From positions 1 to 47,038 of the IMG/VR virus record IMGVR_UViG_3300025168_000146: 47,038 bases of DNA. The stretch is one strand, 5' to 3'. Below, one piece after another: positions 25,741-34,447 of the stretch. This DNA comes from a virus. The stretch's first letter is position 1. Each line of letters opens with the position of its first letter. A model generated the notes under the pieces. The model was not told where the DNA came from. It saw nothing but the letters and a program-made list of their open reading frames with translations, and did not search any database. The translations under genes were made by a program, and so were the position numbers.

Positions 25741-26490
25741 ATGGCAGACAACAAAACGGAAATAGCTGAACAGGGTTCGACCTCTATCAGCACTTTTGAC
25801 GATAATCTATTGTCAGGGGGTACAGGGTTAGAAGAAACTACTACAGAGGATTTTGCAATTCCTTTTATTAGAGTTCTACAACCTATGTCTCCTCAATTAC
25901 AAAAACAAAACGGAAGTTATGTAGCGGGTGCTAGTGCAGGTGATTTGTACAACACAGTTACTGGAGAAGCTTACGACGGAGAGAAAGGGATATCTATAGT
26001 TCCTTGTGCTTATAATAAAAAGTACATAGAATGGATTCCTAGAGAAAAAGGCGGTGGTCTTGTAAACGCTAACCATGATATATCTGTATTATCTAGTTGT
26101 ACTAGGAATCCAGACGATAGAAGACATTACATGGCTAACGGTAATGAGATTGTAGAAACTGCACAGTTCTTCGTATTAGTTTTAGAAGGTGATACGGCAC
26201 AACAAGCAGTTCTTGCTTTTACTTCAACACAGCTAGGCGTTTCTAGGAAATGGTTAACTATGTTAAGAATGGCTAGAGTACAAAACTCTCAAGGGGTTAA
26301 CGTAGAAGCACCGATGTTTGCTTATAGTTATAGATTAACATCTACTGTTCAATCTAACGATAAAGGCAGTTGGAATGCTTATAGTGTTAATCAAGAAGGT
26401 CCTACTGATATGAGTGTAGCTGTAATGGCTAGAGACTTTATGTCAGCAGCTAGGTCAGGAGACGTTGCAGTAAAACAAGAACAAAACTAA
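25741..26490 (+). CDS. Phage ssDNA-binding-like protein
   Basis: 249 residues. The pattern DFAIPFIRVLQPMSPQLQKQ, then GDLYNTVTGEAYDGEKGISI, VPCAYNKKYIEWIPREKGGG and a later SRKWLTMLRMAR belongs to a widespread phage family sitting beside primases and polymerases, generally taken to be single-stranded DNA-binding or recombination-mediator-like. The termini are disordered and Ser/Thr/Gln-rich. Placed right before the primase. Function is by family context, not by visible active-site residues. Confidence 0.65.
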   Translation: MADNKTEIAEQGSTSISTFDDNLLSGGTGLEETTTEDFAIPFIRVLQPMSPQLQKQNGSYVAGASAGDLYNTVTGEAYDGEKGISIVPCAYNKKYIEWIPREKGGGLVNANHDISVLSSCTRNPDDRRHYMANGNEIVETAQFFVLVLEGDTAQQAVLAFTSTQLGVSRKWLTMLRMARVQNSQGVNVEAPMFAYSYRLTSTVQSNDKGSWNAYSVNQEGPTDMSVAVMARDFMSAARSGDVAVKQEQN

Positions 26491-26505
26491 TAACGGAGTA
26501 GTGTT

Positions 26506-28029
26506 ATGTCGTTAGCAGAAGAATTTGCTAAACGCTACGCAGGACTACGTTCGGCTTATGGGACTTTTACAGCAAGTAATGACCTAAGAGAAGATGGCAA
26601 GGCAAGTGGTAAGAACATAACCATATCTAAGGAGTTGTCTGATAAAGACCTCCTTGGGTTATGGGAAAACCATTTGTCAGGTCAGCAGAGTGTTGGAATT
26701 GTAGCGATAGATGAAGAAAACAGTTGTGTCTGGGGTGCTATAGATGTTGATGAATATCAACTAGACCTAAAAGACTTAGCTAAGAAAATAGCTAAACAAG
26801 AATTACCTCTTGTCTTATGCCGAAGTAAAAGTGGCGGTGCTCATATTTATATATTTTTAAATGAAGCTATATCAGCATCAATGTTACAAAGAAAACTAAG
26901 ACAGATTGCCGCTTCTATTGGTTATGGACAAGCAGAGATATTTCCAAAACAAACTAAATTATTATTAGATAGAGGTGATAGAGGAAGCACCTTAAATATG
27001 CCATACTTTGGAGGAGAGAACTCTACAAGGTATGCCTACGGTAAAGAAGGACAAGCATTAACCCCTAGAGAATTTTTAAACTATGCACAAACTATAGAAC
27101 TAAGCCCCAGTCAATTAGAAAAGCTTGAAGCTAGTCCTTTAACTGAATCAGTAGAGTGGCTAGACCAAGCACCTCCATGTATACAACATTTAATAGTACA
27201 GGGTTTTCCTAAGGGAACAAGAAACTCAGGATTATTTAATGTAGGTGTGTTTTTAAGAAAGAAATTTCCAGACGATTGGGAAAAACGATTAGAAGATGTG
27301 AATATAAAGTATATGCAACCTCCGTTAGGGGCACAAGAAGTATTAACGATTGGTAAACAATTACAAAGAAAAGATTACTTTTATAAATGTAATGACCAAC
27401 CAATATCTAGTCATTGTAATAGTCCTTTATGTAGGACTCGTAAGTTTGGTATCGGGGCTAATGGAGGGACACCTTTATTTAGTAACCTTACAAAACAAGA
27501 CAGTGACCCTCCTATATGGTTTTTAGATGTAGAAGGCGGTCGTCTAGAGTTAGAGACTGACGACTTGTTAAATCAAAACAGGTTTCAGCGTAAATGTATG
27601 GATTCTTTAAATAAGATACCACCTAAAGTAAAAGAAAACGTGTGGAATCAGATTATACAACAGTTACTAGACGCTATAACTATAGTAGAAGTACCTAAAG
27701 AAAGTTCTACCGAAGGTCATTTCTTAGAACTATTAGAAAACTTTTGTACAGAAAGACCTGCTAGAGAACGTGATGAGTTATTGTTACATAAACCTTGGAC
27801 AGATAAAGGCAGGACTTATTTTAGGTTAGCTGATTTAATGGATTACTTACATAAAAATAACTTTAAAGATTACCAAAGGAATAGACTAACCTCTAAACTA
27901 AAACAGCTTCATGGAGAGCCGTACTTTTTTAATATAAAAGGTAGAGGTGTAAACGTATGGTTTATAGAAGAATTTAAAGCACAGGATGAGCCCCATGACT
28001 TACCTAACTTTAACGATAATTTATTATGA
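26506..28029 (+). CDS. Archaeo-eukaryotic-type (AEP) DNA primase
   Basis: 507 residues. The AEP catalytic core is readable: Asp80 and Asp82 (WGAIDVDEY), SKSGGAHIYIFL with His113, and Glu144 (GQAEIFPKQ). This resembles primases of the TOTE/LigD-like branch found in phages and conflict elements. A Cys cluster follows at about 293-310 (KCNDQPISSHCNSPLCRTRK), then a helical C-terminus (DYLHKNNFKDYQRNRLTSKL) like a PriCT or winged-helix domain. It would make primers, or polymerise, at the replication fork. No DnaB-type helicase is present in the window, so the UvrD or SNF2 proteins may supply unwinding. ATGA overlap with the next gene. Confidence 0.82.
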   Translation: MSLAEEFAKRYAGLRSAYGTFTASNDLREDGKASGKNITISKELSDKDLLGLWENHLSGQQSVGIVAIDEENSCVWGAIDVDEYQLDLKDLAKKIAKQELPLVLCRSKSGGAHIYIFLNEAISASMLQRKLRQIAASIGYGQAEIFPKQTKLLLDRGDRGSTLNMPYFGGENSTRYAYGKEGQALTPREFLNYAQTIELSPSQLEKLEASPLTESVEWLDQAPPCIQHLIVQGFPKGTRNSGLFNVGVFLRKKFPDDWEKRLEDVNIKYMQPPLGAQEVLTIGKQLQRKDYFYKCNDQPISSHCNSPLCRTRKFGIGANGGTPLFSNLTKQDSDPPIWFLDVEGGRLELETDDLLNQNRFQRKCMDSLNKIPPKVKENVWNQIIQQLLDAITIVEVPKESSTEGHFLELLENFCTERPARERDELLLHKPWTDKGRTYFRLADLMDYLHKNNFKDYQRNRLTSKLKQLHGEPYFFNIKGRGVNVWFIEEFKAQDEPHDLPNFNDNLL

Positions 28030-28613
28030 TACATTATATAAAACATTATTTTAAAGACGATGAACCTAGAATAACAGAATGGGATGAACCTAGAGAAAGA
28101 CAGTTCGAAGGTAAAACTGTAAAAGGCAGACCTACAAAAGGTTATGGCAGTTCTTCTTTTGATTATGCAGGTAAACTCTACAAACCAGACCCATGGACTT
28201 ATCCGATGACGATAATAAAAGAAAAAGCAGAGAAATTAATATGGGAAGAATTTGGTATTCATAAAGAATTTACATTTTGTTTATGCGGTTATTACGCTAG
28301 AGACGGTAAAGGAATACCACACCATTCAGACACCGTTCCTACATTAGATGATTTAGTTGTTTCTATTTCTTTTGGAGCTCCTCGTGTATTTATACAACGT
28401 ACCTATCAAAACCCTATTAAAGACCATACTAACACTAGTGAAATAAAAGACCTTTCGAAAGAAAATTTCATAGTAGACGAAAGATTTTTTGTTTTAGAAC
28501 ACGGAGACGTTTTAATGTTCGATGGACATAATCAAATGAAATCTACTCACGCTGTTCCTGATTTACAGAATACAGAGAAAAGAATTAATCTAACATTTAG
28601 GACTGGGTTATGA
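28026..28613 (+). CDS. AlkB-like 2-oxoglutarate/Fe(II) dioxygenase
   Basis: 195 residues. Iron ligands His100 and Asp102 (IPHHSDTV) and His175 (KSTHAVPDL), and 2OG-binding Arg186 and Arg192 (KRINLTFRTGL). VVSISFGAPRVFIQR is the conserved core strand. Length and order match AlkB/ALKBH proteins, which remove alkyl groups from nucleic-acid bases. Located between the primase and the UvrD-like helicase with 4-base overlaps, so replication- or repair-linked. It could also be a base-modifying hydroxylase given the neighbouring modification-type genes. Confidence 0.88.
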   Translation: MIHYIKHYFKDDEPRITEWDEPRERQFEGKTVKGRPTKGYGSSSFDYAGKLYKPDPWTYPMTIIKEKAEKLIWEEFGIHKEFTFCLCGYYARDGKGIPHHSDTVPTLDDLVVSISFGAPRVFIQRTYQNPIKDHTNTSEIKDLSKENFIVDERFFVLEHGDVLMFDGHNQMKSTHAVPDLQNTEKRINLTFRTGL

Positions 28614-30106
28614 CATTACCTAGTCATACACAAGTTATTCTTGGACCTCCAGGAACAGGGAAAACGAGTACGTTACTTGGTTTAATCGAAGATGAATTAG
28701 AAAGTGGTACACAGCCCGAGAGCATTGGTTTCTTTACATTTACTAAAAAAGCTGTAAAGGAAGGAAAAGAAAGAGCAATCAATAGATTCAATATTAGTAA
28801 TAAAGAACTACCTTTCTTTAGAACGTTACATTCACTAGCGTTTAGACAACTAGGATTAACTCGAGAAAGTGTAGTTAGTAATACAGATATAAAAGACCTT
28901 AACGAAAAGATGAACTTAAAATTAACAGGTAGAACAACATCTGATGACGGTCATTTGTTCGGTATGACCCATGACGATAGATTAGCTTTTATAGAAAACC
29001 TTGCCCGTATGCGTAATATACCGTTAGAAGAACAATGGCACGAGGTCGACGATGCAGTAGGTTGGTTCGAGTTAGAACGATATGCTAGAGGATTAAAGTT
29101 ATTTAAACAAGACAGATTACTCGTTGACTATACAGATATGTTACAAAAGTTTCTTATAGAGGGAGACGTGCCTGAATTAGACGTTATGTTCGTAGATGAA
29201 GCACAAGATTTGTCTCCCTTACAGTGGGCTGTTGTACGTAAACTAGCAGAAAAAGCAAAAAAGATATACGTAGCAGGAGATGACGACCAAGCAATATATA
29301 AGTGGGCAGGTGCTGATGTGGATTATTTAATTAATAATTCTAAAAACGCTATGGTTTTAAAACAATCATATAGAGTACCTTCTTCAGTACATGAGATTGC
29401 TCGTAAATGTATAAGTCAAGTACGTTCTAGGATATATAAAGAATGGACTCCTAGGAAAGACGAAGGACAAGTTAGGTGGGAACCAACAATAGAATTAGTA
29501 AATATGGAAAAAGGTGATTGGTTAGTTTTAGCTAGGACTAATTATTTACTAGAAGAAGTAGATGAGTATTGTAGAAACGAGGGTTGGTTTTTCGAAGTAA
29601 AAGGCAGACCAAGTATTTCAGAGGCAAAAGTAAGAGCAGTAATTTATTGGGAAAGGTTGACCAAAGGACAAGGTATTTCACTTACAGAATGTGCCAATAT
29701 ATTGAAATATATAAAAGTTGAAAAACCTAAGAAATTAGATATGCTCGACTCTAATATAACTCTACAGTACCAAGATTTAAAAAGCCATTTCTCCGACCTA
29801 CCAGACGGATATTGGTATGACGTTTTTACTTTATTAAGCCCTAAAGAAATTAGTTACATAAGAGCTATGTTACGTAGAGGAGAAAAGATAACTAAGTTAC
29901 CAAGAATACGATTGTCTACTATTCATGCTGCTAAAGGTGGTGAAGCCACCAACGTAGTATTGTTAACAGATATAACAGCAAGAGTATATAAAAACTATCA
30001 ACAAAATCCTGATGATGAAAATAGAGTATTTTACGTAGGAGTAACAAGAACTAAAGAAAACCTGTTTCTTATTGAACCTAAAACGACACGCTGCTATCAG
30101 TTGTAA
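28610..30106 (+). CDS. UvrD/PcrA-like superfamily 1A helicase
   Basis: 498 residues. Motifs: ILGPPGTGKTSTLL (Walker A), GFFTFTKKAVKEGKERA (Ia), FRTLHSLAFRQLG, VDEAQDLSPLQW (II), VAGDDDQAIYKWAGAD (III), LKQSYRVP (IV), LSTIHAAKGGEATNVVLL (V), ENRVFYVGVTRTKENLFL (VI). This is a complete 3'-5' helicase set in a protein shorter than UvrD (about 720), lacking most of the insert domains. Likely DNA unwinding in replication or recombination. Last gene of the first early transcription unit; a new promoter follows. Confidence 0.93.
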   Translation: MTLPSHTQVILGPPGTGKTSTLLGLIEDELESGTQPESIGFFTFTKKAVKEGKERAINRFNISNKELPFFRTLHSLAFRQLGLTRESVVSNTDIKDLNEKMNLKLTGRTTSDDGHLFGMTHDDRLAFIENLARMRNIPLEEQWHEVDDAVGWFELERYARGLKLFKQDRLLVDYTDMLQKFLIEGDVPELDVMFVDEAQDLSPLQWAVVRKLAEKAKKIYVAGDDDQAIYKWAGADVDYLINNSKNAMVLKQSYRVPSSVHEIARKCISQVRSRIYKEWTPRKDEGQVRWEPTIELVNMEKGDWLVLARTNYLLEEVDEYCRNEGWFFEVKGRPSISEAKVRAVIYWERLTKGQGISLTECANILKYIKVEKPKKLDMLDSNITLQYQDLKSHFSDLPDGYWYDVFTLLSPKEISYIRAMLRRGEKITKLPRIRLSTIHAAKGGEATNVVLLTDITARVYKNYQQNPDDENRVFYVGVTRTKENLFLIEPKTTRCYQL

Positions 30107-30112
30107 AAGTCC

Positions 30113-30142
30113 TTTACTTTGCATATAATTATAAAGTATATT
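30113..30142 (+). promoter_or_regulatory. Early promoter, module 2
   Basis: TTTACT (30113-30118), 18 bases, TATATT (30137-30142). The leader AAAGAAAGGAGAAAATT runs into the ATG at 30172. Same module as at 24781 and 37824 but with one extra spacer base. Confidence 0.6.
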
Positions 30143-30171
30143 ATTCGGGTGTTTAAAGAAAGGAGAAAATT

Positions 30172-30654
30172 ATGAACATATTTTATTTTAACAAAGACCC
30201 TGTTCTTTCAGCAGAGGCTCAGCCCGACAAGATGTTGGTCAAGATGCCTTTAGAAACCGCACAGATGTTATGTACGGCTCACCGTATACTTGACGGAGAT
30301 AAATATGCTGATAGTGTGGGTTTATATAAACAAGCTTATATGAACCACCCTTGTACTATATGGGCTAGAGAATGTAGTGGTAACTACTGGTGGCTCTATA
30401 AACATTTTTTAGCGTTAGGTAATGAATATACTTATCGCTATAAACGTACTCATGCTAGTCTCGAAAAACTAGCTGATGCTCTGTATGTAATGCCTAAAAA
30501 TATTACTAAAGGTCTTATGACCGACGTAGCACAAGCTATGCCAGATGAGTACAAAACCGAGGACTCTACTCTTGCTTATCGTAATTACGTTGTTAACGAA
30601 AAACATTACGCTAAATGGGAGAAGGGTAGAAATAAACCAAGTTGGTGGAGGTAA
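30172..30654 (+). CDS. Conserved phage protein (MNIFYxxxDPxxxA family)
   Basis: 160 residues. The start MNIFYFNKDPVLSAEAQPDK, then LVKMPLETAQMLCTAHRI, corresponds to a family common in marine phages including T4-like cyanophages, with the pattern DP-x-x-x-A and D-K-x-x-V-K-M-x-x-E-x-A-Q-x-L. The function is not known to me. HP and CTIWARECSGNYWWLYKHF resemble a conserved helical core with Trp. It opens the second early unit, which holds modification-type genes. Confidence 0.7.
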   Translation: MNIFYFNKDPVLSAEAQPDKMLVKMPLETAQMLCTAHRILDGDKYADSVGLYKQAYMNHPCTIWARECSGNYWWLYKHFLALGNEYTYRYKRTHASLEKLADALYVMPKNITKGLMTDVAQAMPDEYKTEDSTLAYRNYVVNEKHYAKWEKGRNKPSWWR

Positions 30655-30657
30655 AAT

Positions 30658-31578
30658 ATGTCATCAATAAGAAAGAAATTAACTGTTAACGAAAACGACA
30701 GTAAAAACACAAGAATGGACCTTGCTTCGGCGGGGGTATTAGCGAACTGGAGACCCGATGAACTTGCTCATATAAGCAGGTTTGATAAGATATCTAGTTT
30801 ATGTATTAGCGAGGCTAAAGAACTAGGTAGACCGTTAGATACATTTGAAATGGGTTGTGGAGAGTGTTGGGTACTTAGGAATTTATATAAAGCATACGTT
30901 GTAAAGAAATCTGATATTATCAGTTCTTATTACGGAACAGATATAGACCCTGCCTGTGAGATAGAAAACCCGTACTGGTCTAATGGAGGAGAGCCTTTAG
31001 TTGATTCTACTTGGTTTAAAAACTTTAACGGTAAACTCAGTATAGTTGATGTAACTGTTCCTCAGTTCAATGAAAAGGGTAAGCGACTCAATATATTCCA
31101 TGAGTTAGCAGACGAAAGTATTGACTTCTTTTGGTCTACTGAAGTTATCGAACATATGGGCAGAGAGTTCGTTGGTCCTTGGCTAGACGATGCAGCAAGA
31201 ACAATGCGACCTAATGCATTAGCTTATATATCAACGCCTAACCACGACGGTTCTAACGACAAATTACCTGAAGACCACGTATACGAGTGGGGTTTTCAAG
31301 AACTTAAAGAAGAACTAGAAAGGAACTTTATTATAGAAGACGTTACAGGAACTTTTATACAACTACCTAATTTAAGGAAAGCTATGAAAGAACAAGTAGA
31401 ACCTTCTGTTGATGGAATACCTCTACATAGTACTGTAAAAAGATACCCTAGAGCATGGACTCCTGAACAAGTAGAGATGTTAGAAACTAGATATGGTAGA
31501 CAGTTCTTGCGTGTAGCAGCAGCAGCACCTTATCCTGAGTATTCTAATAATTGTGCGTGGGTATTAAGGAAAAAGTAA
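30658..31578 (+). CDS. SAM-dependent methyltransferase (class I)
   Basis: 306 residues. Motif I DTFEMGCGECWVLRNLY binds S-adenosylmethionine. YYGTDIDPACE gives the acidic residue that holds the ribose. FFWSTEVIEHMGREFVGPWL and MRPNALAYISTPNH are typical of methyltransferase type 11 proteins. No DPPY or PCQ signature of adenine- or cytosine-DNA methylases is seen, so the substrate is open (small molecule, tRNA, or a modified base). Coupled by TAATG to the hmdU-kinase-like gene, which suggests one pathway. Confidence 0.82.
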   Translation: MSSIRKKLTVNENDSKNTRMDLASAGVLANWRPDELAHISRFDKISSLCISEAKELGRPLDTFEMGCGECWVLRNLYKAYVVKKSDIISSYYGTDIDPACEIENPYWSNGGEPLVDSTWFKNFNGKLSIVDVTVPQFNEKGKRLNIFHELADESIDFFWSTEVIEHMGREFVGPWLDDAARTMRPNALAYISTPNHDGSNDKLPEDHVYEWGFQELKEELERNFIIEDVTGTFIQLPNLRKAMKEQVEPSVDGIPLHSTVKRYPRAWTPEQVEMLETRYGRQFLRVAAAAPYPEYSNNCAWVLRKK

Positions 31579-32498
31579 TGACACCATTTATTCGAGAAGA
31601 GTTGGACAGATATTGTTATTGGCAAACAGAGAGGGAACTTATACGTCAGCGTAAAGAAGTATATAAAATGCCTTCTCCGTGGACAGATGACCCAATTCTT
31701 CGAGAATTTAAGTTTTGTCAGGTTTTCCGAGAAGAAGATAGAAATACTCGGTGGTTTAGAGAACATATAAGAAAACCTATGGAGAATAATCCAGATGTTT
31801 TTATGGCTACCGTTATTTTCAGGTGGTTTAACCATATAGATACAGGCAGGACTTTAATAGAACATAACCTACTAAAAGACTGGAACAGAAAGAAAGCTAT
31901 TAAGGAAATAACTAAACAGCCTCAATGGATTACTGGTGCTTATATTATTAAAACACCAAACGGTATGGACAAAGTTACAGGAGTCGCTGAATGTATTTCT
32001 CATATGTGGAAAGATAGAGAATATTTAGTTAATGAAATTCAACAAACTAAATCTTTAGAAAACGTGTGGACTCTACTTAGAGATTATCCATATATGGGAC
32101 CATTTATGGCTTACGAGGTAGTTACAGATTTGAGACATACTTATCTATTAGAAGATGCAGAAGATGTGCTTACGTGGGCTAACGCAGGTCCAGGAGCCAT
32201 GAGAGGCTTAAATAGATTAACAGGTAGAGAATTAGGTTATTCTAAACGTAGCCACGACTGGTGTGGTGAGATGAGGGATTTATATAAAACGGTTATTGAA
32301 AGATTACCTTTGTCTGTAATAAGACGTAATGATTTACCGTATGAGATGAGAGAGATAGAAGGAGGACTTTGTGAGTTCGATAAATACTCTAGACTGTATA
32401 AAGGTCAGGGTAGAACAAGGTCTATATATAAACCAAATAATCGTCCTATGGTGGAGGATTTAATAGATGGAGAAAGTAAGTATGGGAAAAATGAGTGA
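31578..32498 (+). CDS. 5-hmdU DNA kinase helical-domain / thymine pyrophosphorylase-like protein
   Basis: 306 residues from the ATG at 31578 (TAATG overlap). The sequence YKMPSPWTDDPILREFKFCQ, then VFREEDRNTRWFREH, is the signature of the helical proteins Iyer and colleagues linked to hypermodified thymine in phages (annotated as 5-hmdU DNA kinase helical domain or alpha-glutamyl/putrescinyl thymine pyrophosphorylase). Later parts (VFMATVIFRWFN, DYPYMGPFMAYEVVTDLRH, AGPGAMRGLNRL) fit the same all-helical, HhH-containing family. A role in DNA-base modification is established for some family members, but which reaction this one performs is unknown. A thymidylate synthase homologue lies 200 bases downstream. 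Confidence 0.78.
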   Translation: MTPFIREELDRYCYWQTERELIRQRKEVYKMPSPWTDDPILREFKFCQVFREEDRNTRWFREHIRKPMENNPDVFMATVIFRWFNHIDTGRTLIEHNLLKDWNRKKAIKEITKQPQWITGAYIIKTPNGMDKVTGVAECISHMWKDREYLVNEIQQTKSLENVWTLLRDYPYMGPFMAYEVVTDLRHTYLLEDAEDVLTWANAGPGAMRGLNRLTGRELGYSKRSHDWCGEMRDLYKTVIERLPLSVIRRNDLPYEMREIEGGLCEFDKYSRLYKGQGRTRSIYKPNNRPMVEDLIDGESKYGKNE

Positions 32499-32703
32499 TA
32501 GAGCAATAGAGCTCTTAGAAGACTGGGGGGACTCAGTTGATATTTATTATACACAATTCTTAGAAGTAGCATTCTTTTTAAAGGTATCTTCGAGTGAGTC
32601 TATGGCAGTAGCTTTTGTAAAACGAAAGCTTCCGTTACTAACAGATGATGAGATACGCTACCTTATAGGAGAAATAGTAGAAGGATATCAAAGTCAGCTA
32701 TGA
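32467..32703 (+). CDS. Small hypothetical protein between modification genes
   Basis: 78 residues, overlapping the previous gene by 32 bases. GGAGG at 32453-32457 fits the ATG at 32467; ATGs at 32482 and 32491 are alternatives. The sequence contains AIELLEDWGDSVDIYYTQFL and VKRKLPLLTDDEIRYLIGEI, helical and amphipathic. The stop overlaps the next start (ATGA). Function unknown. Confidence 0.6.
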   Translation: MEKVSMGKMSDRAIELLEDWGDSVDIYYTQFLEVAFFLKVSSSESMAVAFVKRKLPLLTDDEIRYLIGEIVEGYQSQL

Positions 32704-33791
32704 AGGTAATTAATGCAAGAAATGTAAACGATGCTTTACTACTTGGTATCGATTTATTTAATGACGATACTAGTTATAGAGTACAAGAAAGCCGTAACGG
32801 TACGACTTACGAGGCATTAGACCCTGTAACGACTGTTTATAATAAACCTTGGGAAAGAGTTTGTTTAATAAACGAAAGAGATGCTAATCCTTTTTTCCAT
32901 TTTATAGAAAGTCTTTGGATGTTAGCAGGACGTAGTGATTTAAAACCATTAACTTATTTTGTTAAATCTATGGAAGATTTTTCTGATGACGGTGATATGT
33001 TGTGGGGTGCTTATGGTTGGAGATGGAGAAGTTATTTCCTTAAAGACCAGTTAGAAATAATTGTTAAAATGTTAAAAGAAAACCCTGAAGATAGACGAGC
33101 CGTTTTACAAATGTGGGACCCTTTGAAAGATTTAAATAGACAAGGTAAGGACGTTCCGTGTAATACGAATATCTATTTTAAAATCAGAGAAGGTAAATTA
33201 AATATGACTGTATGTAATAGGTCTAATGATATGTTGTGGGGTGCTTACGGTGCTAACGCAGTTCATATGTCAGTTTTACAAGAATATATGGCAGCTTTGT
33301 TAGATGTTGAAATGGGTGTTTATAGACAAATTAGTGATAGTTTTCATATTTACTTAAACCCTGTTTGGGATAAAGTTAAAGATATGGAGTTAGATATTTA
33401 TACATATAGAGATATAAAGAATCCATATGATACCTATATAAATGAACACGAACACTTACCCTTATTTCCAAACGCTAATACTTTAGAGTGGGAGTTAAAT
33501 AAATTCTTTAATATGTATCCTGTTGATAATTGGTTATATGATGATTTAGATGATATTAATTGGATATATGATGATTTAGATGATATTAATTGGTCAAACT
33601 CAGCACTTAAAGATATAGCTGTTCCTATGGTACGAGCCTACGCTTCATACAAAAATGGTGGTTTTAAATACGCATACGAAAAAATAAATGATATAAAAGC
33701 TCTAGACTGGAGAAGAGCTTGTCTCGACTGGGTCCGCAAACGAGATAAGACTATTACTAACCCTGCGGAAAAGGAGAAAACTCATGACTAA
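32700..33791 (+). CDS. Thymidylate synthase family protein (TS or dUMP hydroxymethylase)
   Basis: 363 residues. The catalytic cysteine Cys154 lies in DVPCNTNIYFKIREGKLN. The phosphate and nucleotide binders RSND (Arg174, Ser175, Asp177) and His216/Tyr218 (SFHIYLN) are present. Differences from standard ThyA: His after the Cys is Asn, and the dUMP-recognition Asn (Asn186, GAYGANAV) is displaced by one residue. TS-fold dUMP hydroxymethylases of hypermodified phages share this fold, so either product (dTMP or hm-dUMP) is possible. The neighbouring hmdU-kinase-like and DUF1599-like genes favour modification. Residues about 278-297 hold a 10-residue tandem duplication. Confidence 0.85.
   Translation: MKVINARNVNDALLLGIDLFNDDTSYRVQESRNGTTYEALDPVTTVYNKPWERVCLINERDANPFFHFIESLWMLAGRSDLKPLTYFVKSMEDFSDDGDMLWGAYGWRWRSYFLKDQLEIIVKMLKENPEDRRAVLQMWDPLKDLNRQGKDVPCNTNIYFKIREGKLNMTVCNRSNDMLWGAYGANAVHMSVLQEYMAALLDVEMGVYRQISDSFHIYLNPVWDKVKDMELDIYTYRDIKNPYDTYINEHEHLPLFPNANTLEWELNKFFNMYPVDNWLYDDLDDINWIYDDLDDINWSNSALKDIAVPMVRAYASYKNGGFKYAYEKINDIKALDWRRACLDWVRKRDKTITNPAEKEKTHD
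33531..33590 (+). repeat. 30-bp perfect-phase tandem duplication in the TS-like gene
   Basis: Units 33531-33560 and 33561-33590 differ at a single base and encode WLYDDLDDIN followed by WIYDDLDDIN. The near identity at third positions indicates a recent duplication. It keeps the frame and adds an acidic loop to the protein. Confidence 0.9.
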
Positions 33792-34137
33792 ATGGGAAAA
33801 AATGAAAGACGTCGCTCAAAATGATTTATCAGCATTACAAAAAGCTGAGAAATCTTACGGTGATTCTTGGAAACGTCGTGGAGGTGTTGGTGCCTTTATG
33901 ATGTTAGCACGTAAGTTCGATAGAATCGAACACCAAGCACAAAAGCATGGTTGGGATATATTCGAGGCTGGTGAAGTCTATACAGGCGAAGCAGGTCTAC
34001 TCGATGATATCAGAGATTTACGTAGGTATTTATTATTAACTGAAGAACACATCTTAGATAATACTGTGACAGGCACTGTTATAGAAGAAGCTGAAGATGT
34101 TAATTACTCTGTCGAAGAAGATAGAGAGGAGGACTAG
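33784..34137 (+). CDS. Putative nucleotide-modification-associated protein (DUF1599-like)
   Basis: 117 residues. AEKSYGDSWKRRGGVGAFMM, then LARKFDRIEHQ and GLLDDIRDLRRYLLLTEEH, resemble the pattern of DUF1599 (Nmad1): a YG-x-x-W, a K-x-x-R-I-E and an acidic helix ending in Y-L-L-L. This is a weak visual match. Overlaps the TS gene by eight bases. It probably belongs to the same nucleotide pathway. Confidence 0.55.
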   Translation: MTKWEKMKDVAQNDLSALQKAEKSYGDSWKRRGGVGAFMMLARKFDRIEHQAQKHGWDIFEAGEVYTGEAGLLDDIRDLRRYLLLTEEHILDNTVTGTVIEEAEDVNYSVEEDREED

Positions 34138-34138
34138 T

Positions 34139-34447
34139 ATGGGATTTTGGTCAAAATTAATTAGTTTTATAACACCACCATCAACGATGGCTGACGAAGT
34201 TGCTAAAACAAAAGTAATCAAAAAAGCTATGAAAGATGCAACTGTACACTTAGATAAGTTTAAAAAACCTGTCGTTACAGTCAAACCTAAACGTGCTAGA
34301 AAGAAAGGCAAGTATGTAGCAGATGATAAATCTACTCCAGATGTTAATGAAGCATGGGTAGGTGGTAAAGCACCTAAGAAAAAAGCTGTTAAAAAGAAAC
34401 CCGCTAAGAAAGTTGTTAGAATAACAACAGATAACATAGGGGAATAA
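34139..34447 (+). CDS. Lys-rich small protein before DNA polymerase
   Basis: 102 residues. AGAGGAGGAC directly upstream fixes the ATG at 34139. It starts MGFWSKLISFITPP and continues with basic clusters (VKPKRARKKGKY, APKKKAVKKKPAKKVVR). Non-specific nucleic-acid binding is likely from charge. Its stop touches the polymerase start (TAAATG). Confidence 0.6.
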   Translation: MGFWSKLISFITPPSTMADEVAKTKVIKKAMKDATVHLDKFKKPVVTVKPKRARKKGKYVADDKSTPDVNEAWVGGKAPKKKAVKKKPAKKVVRITTDNIGE

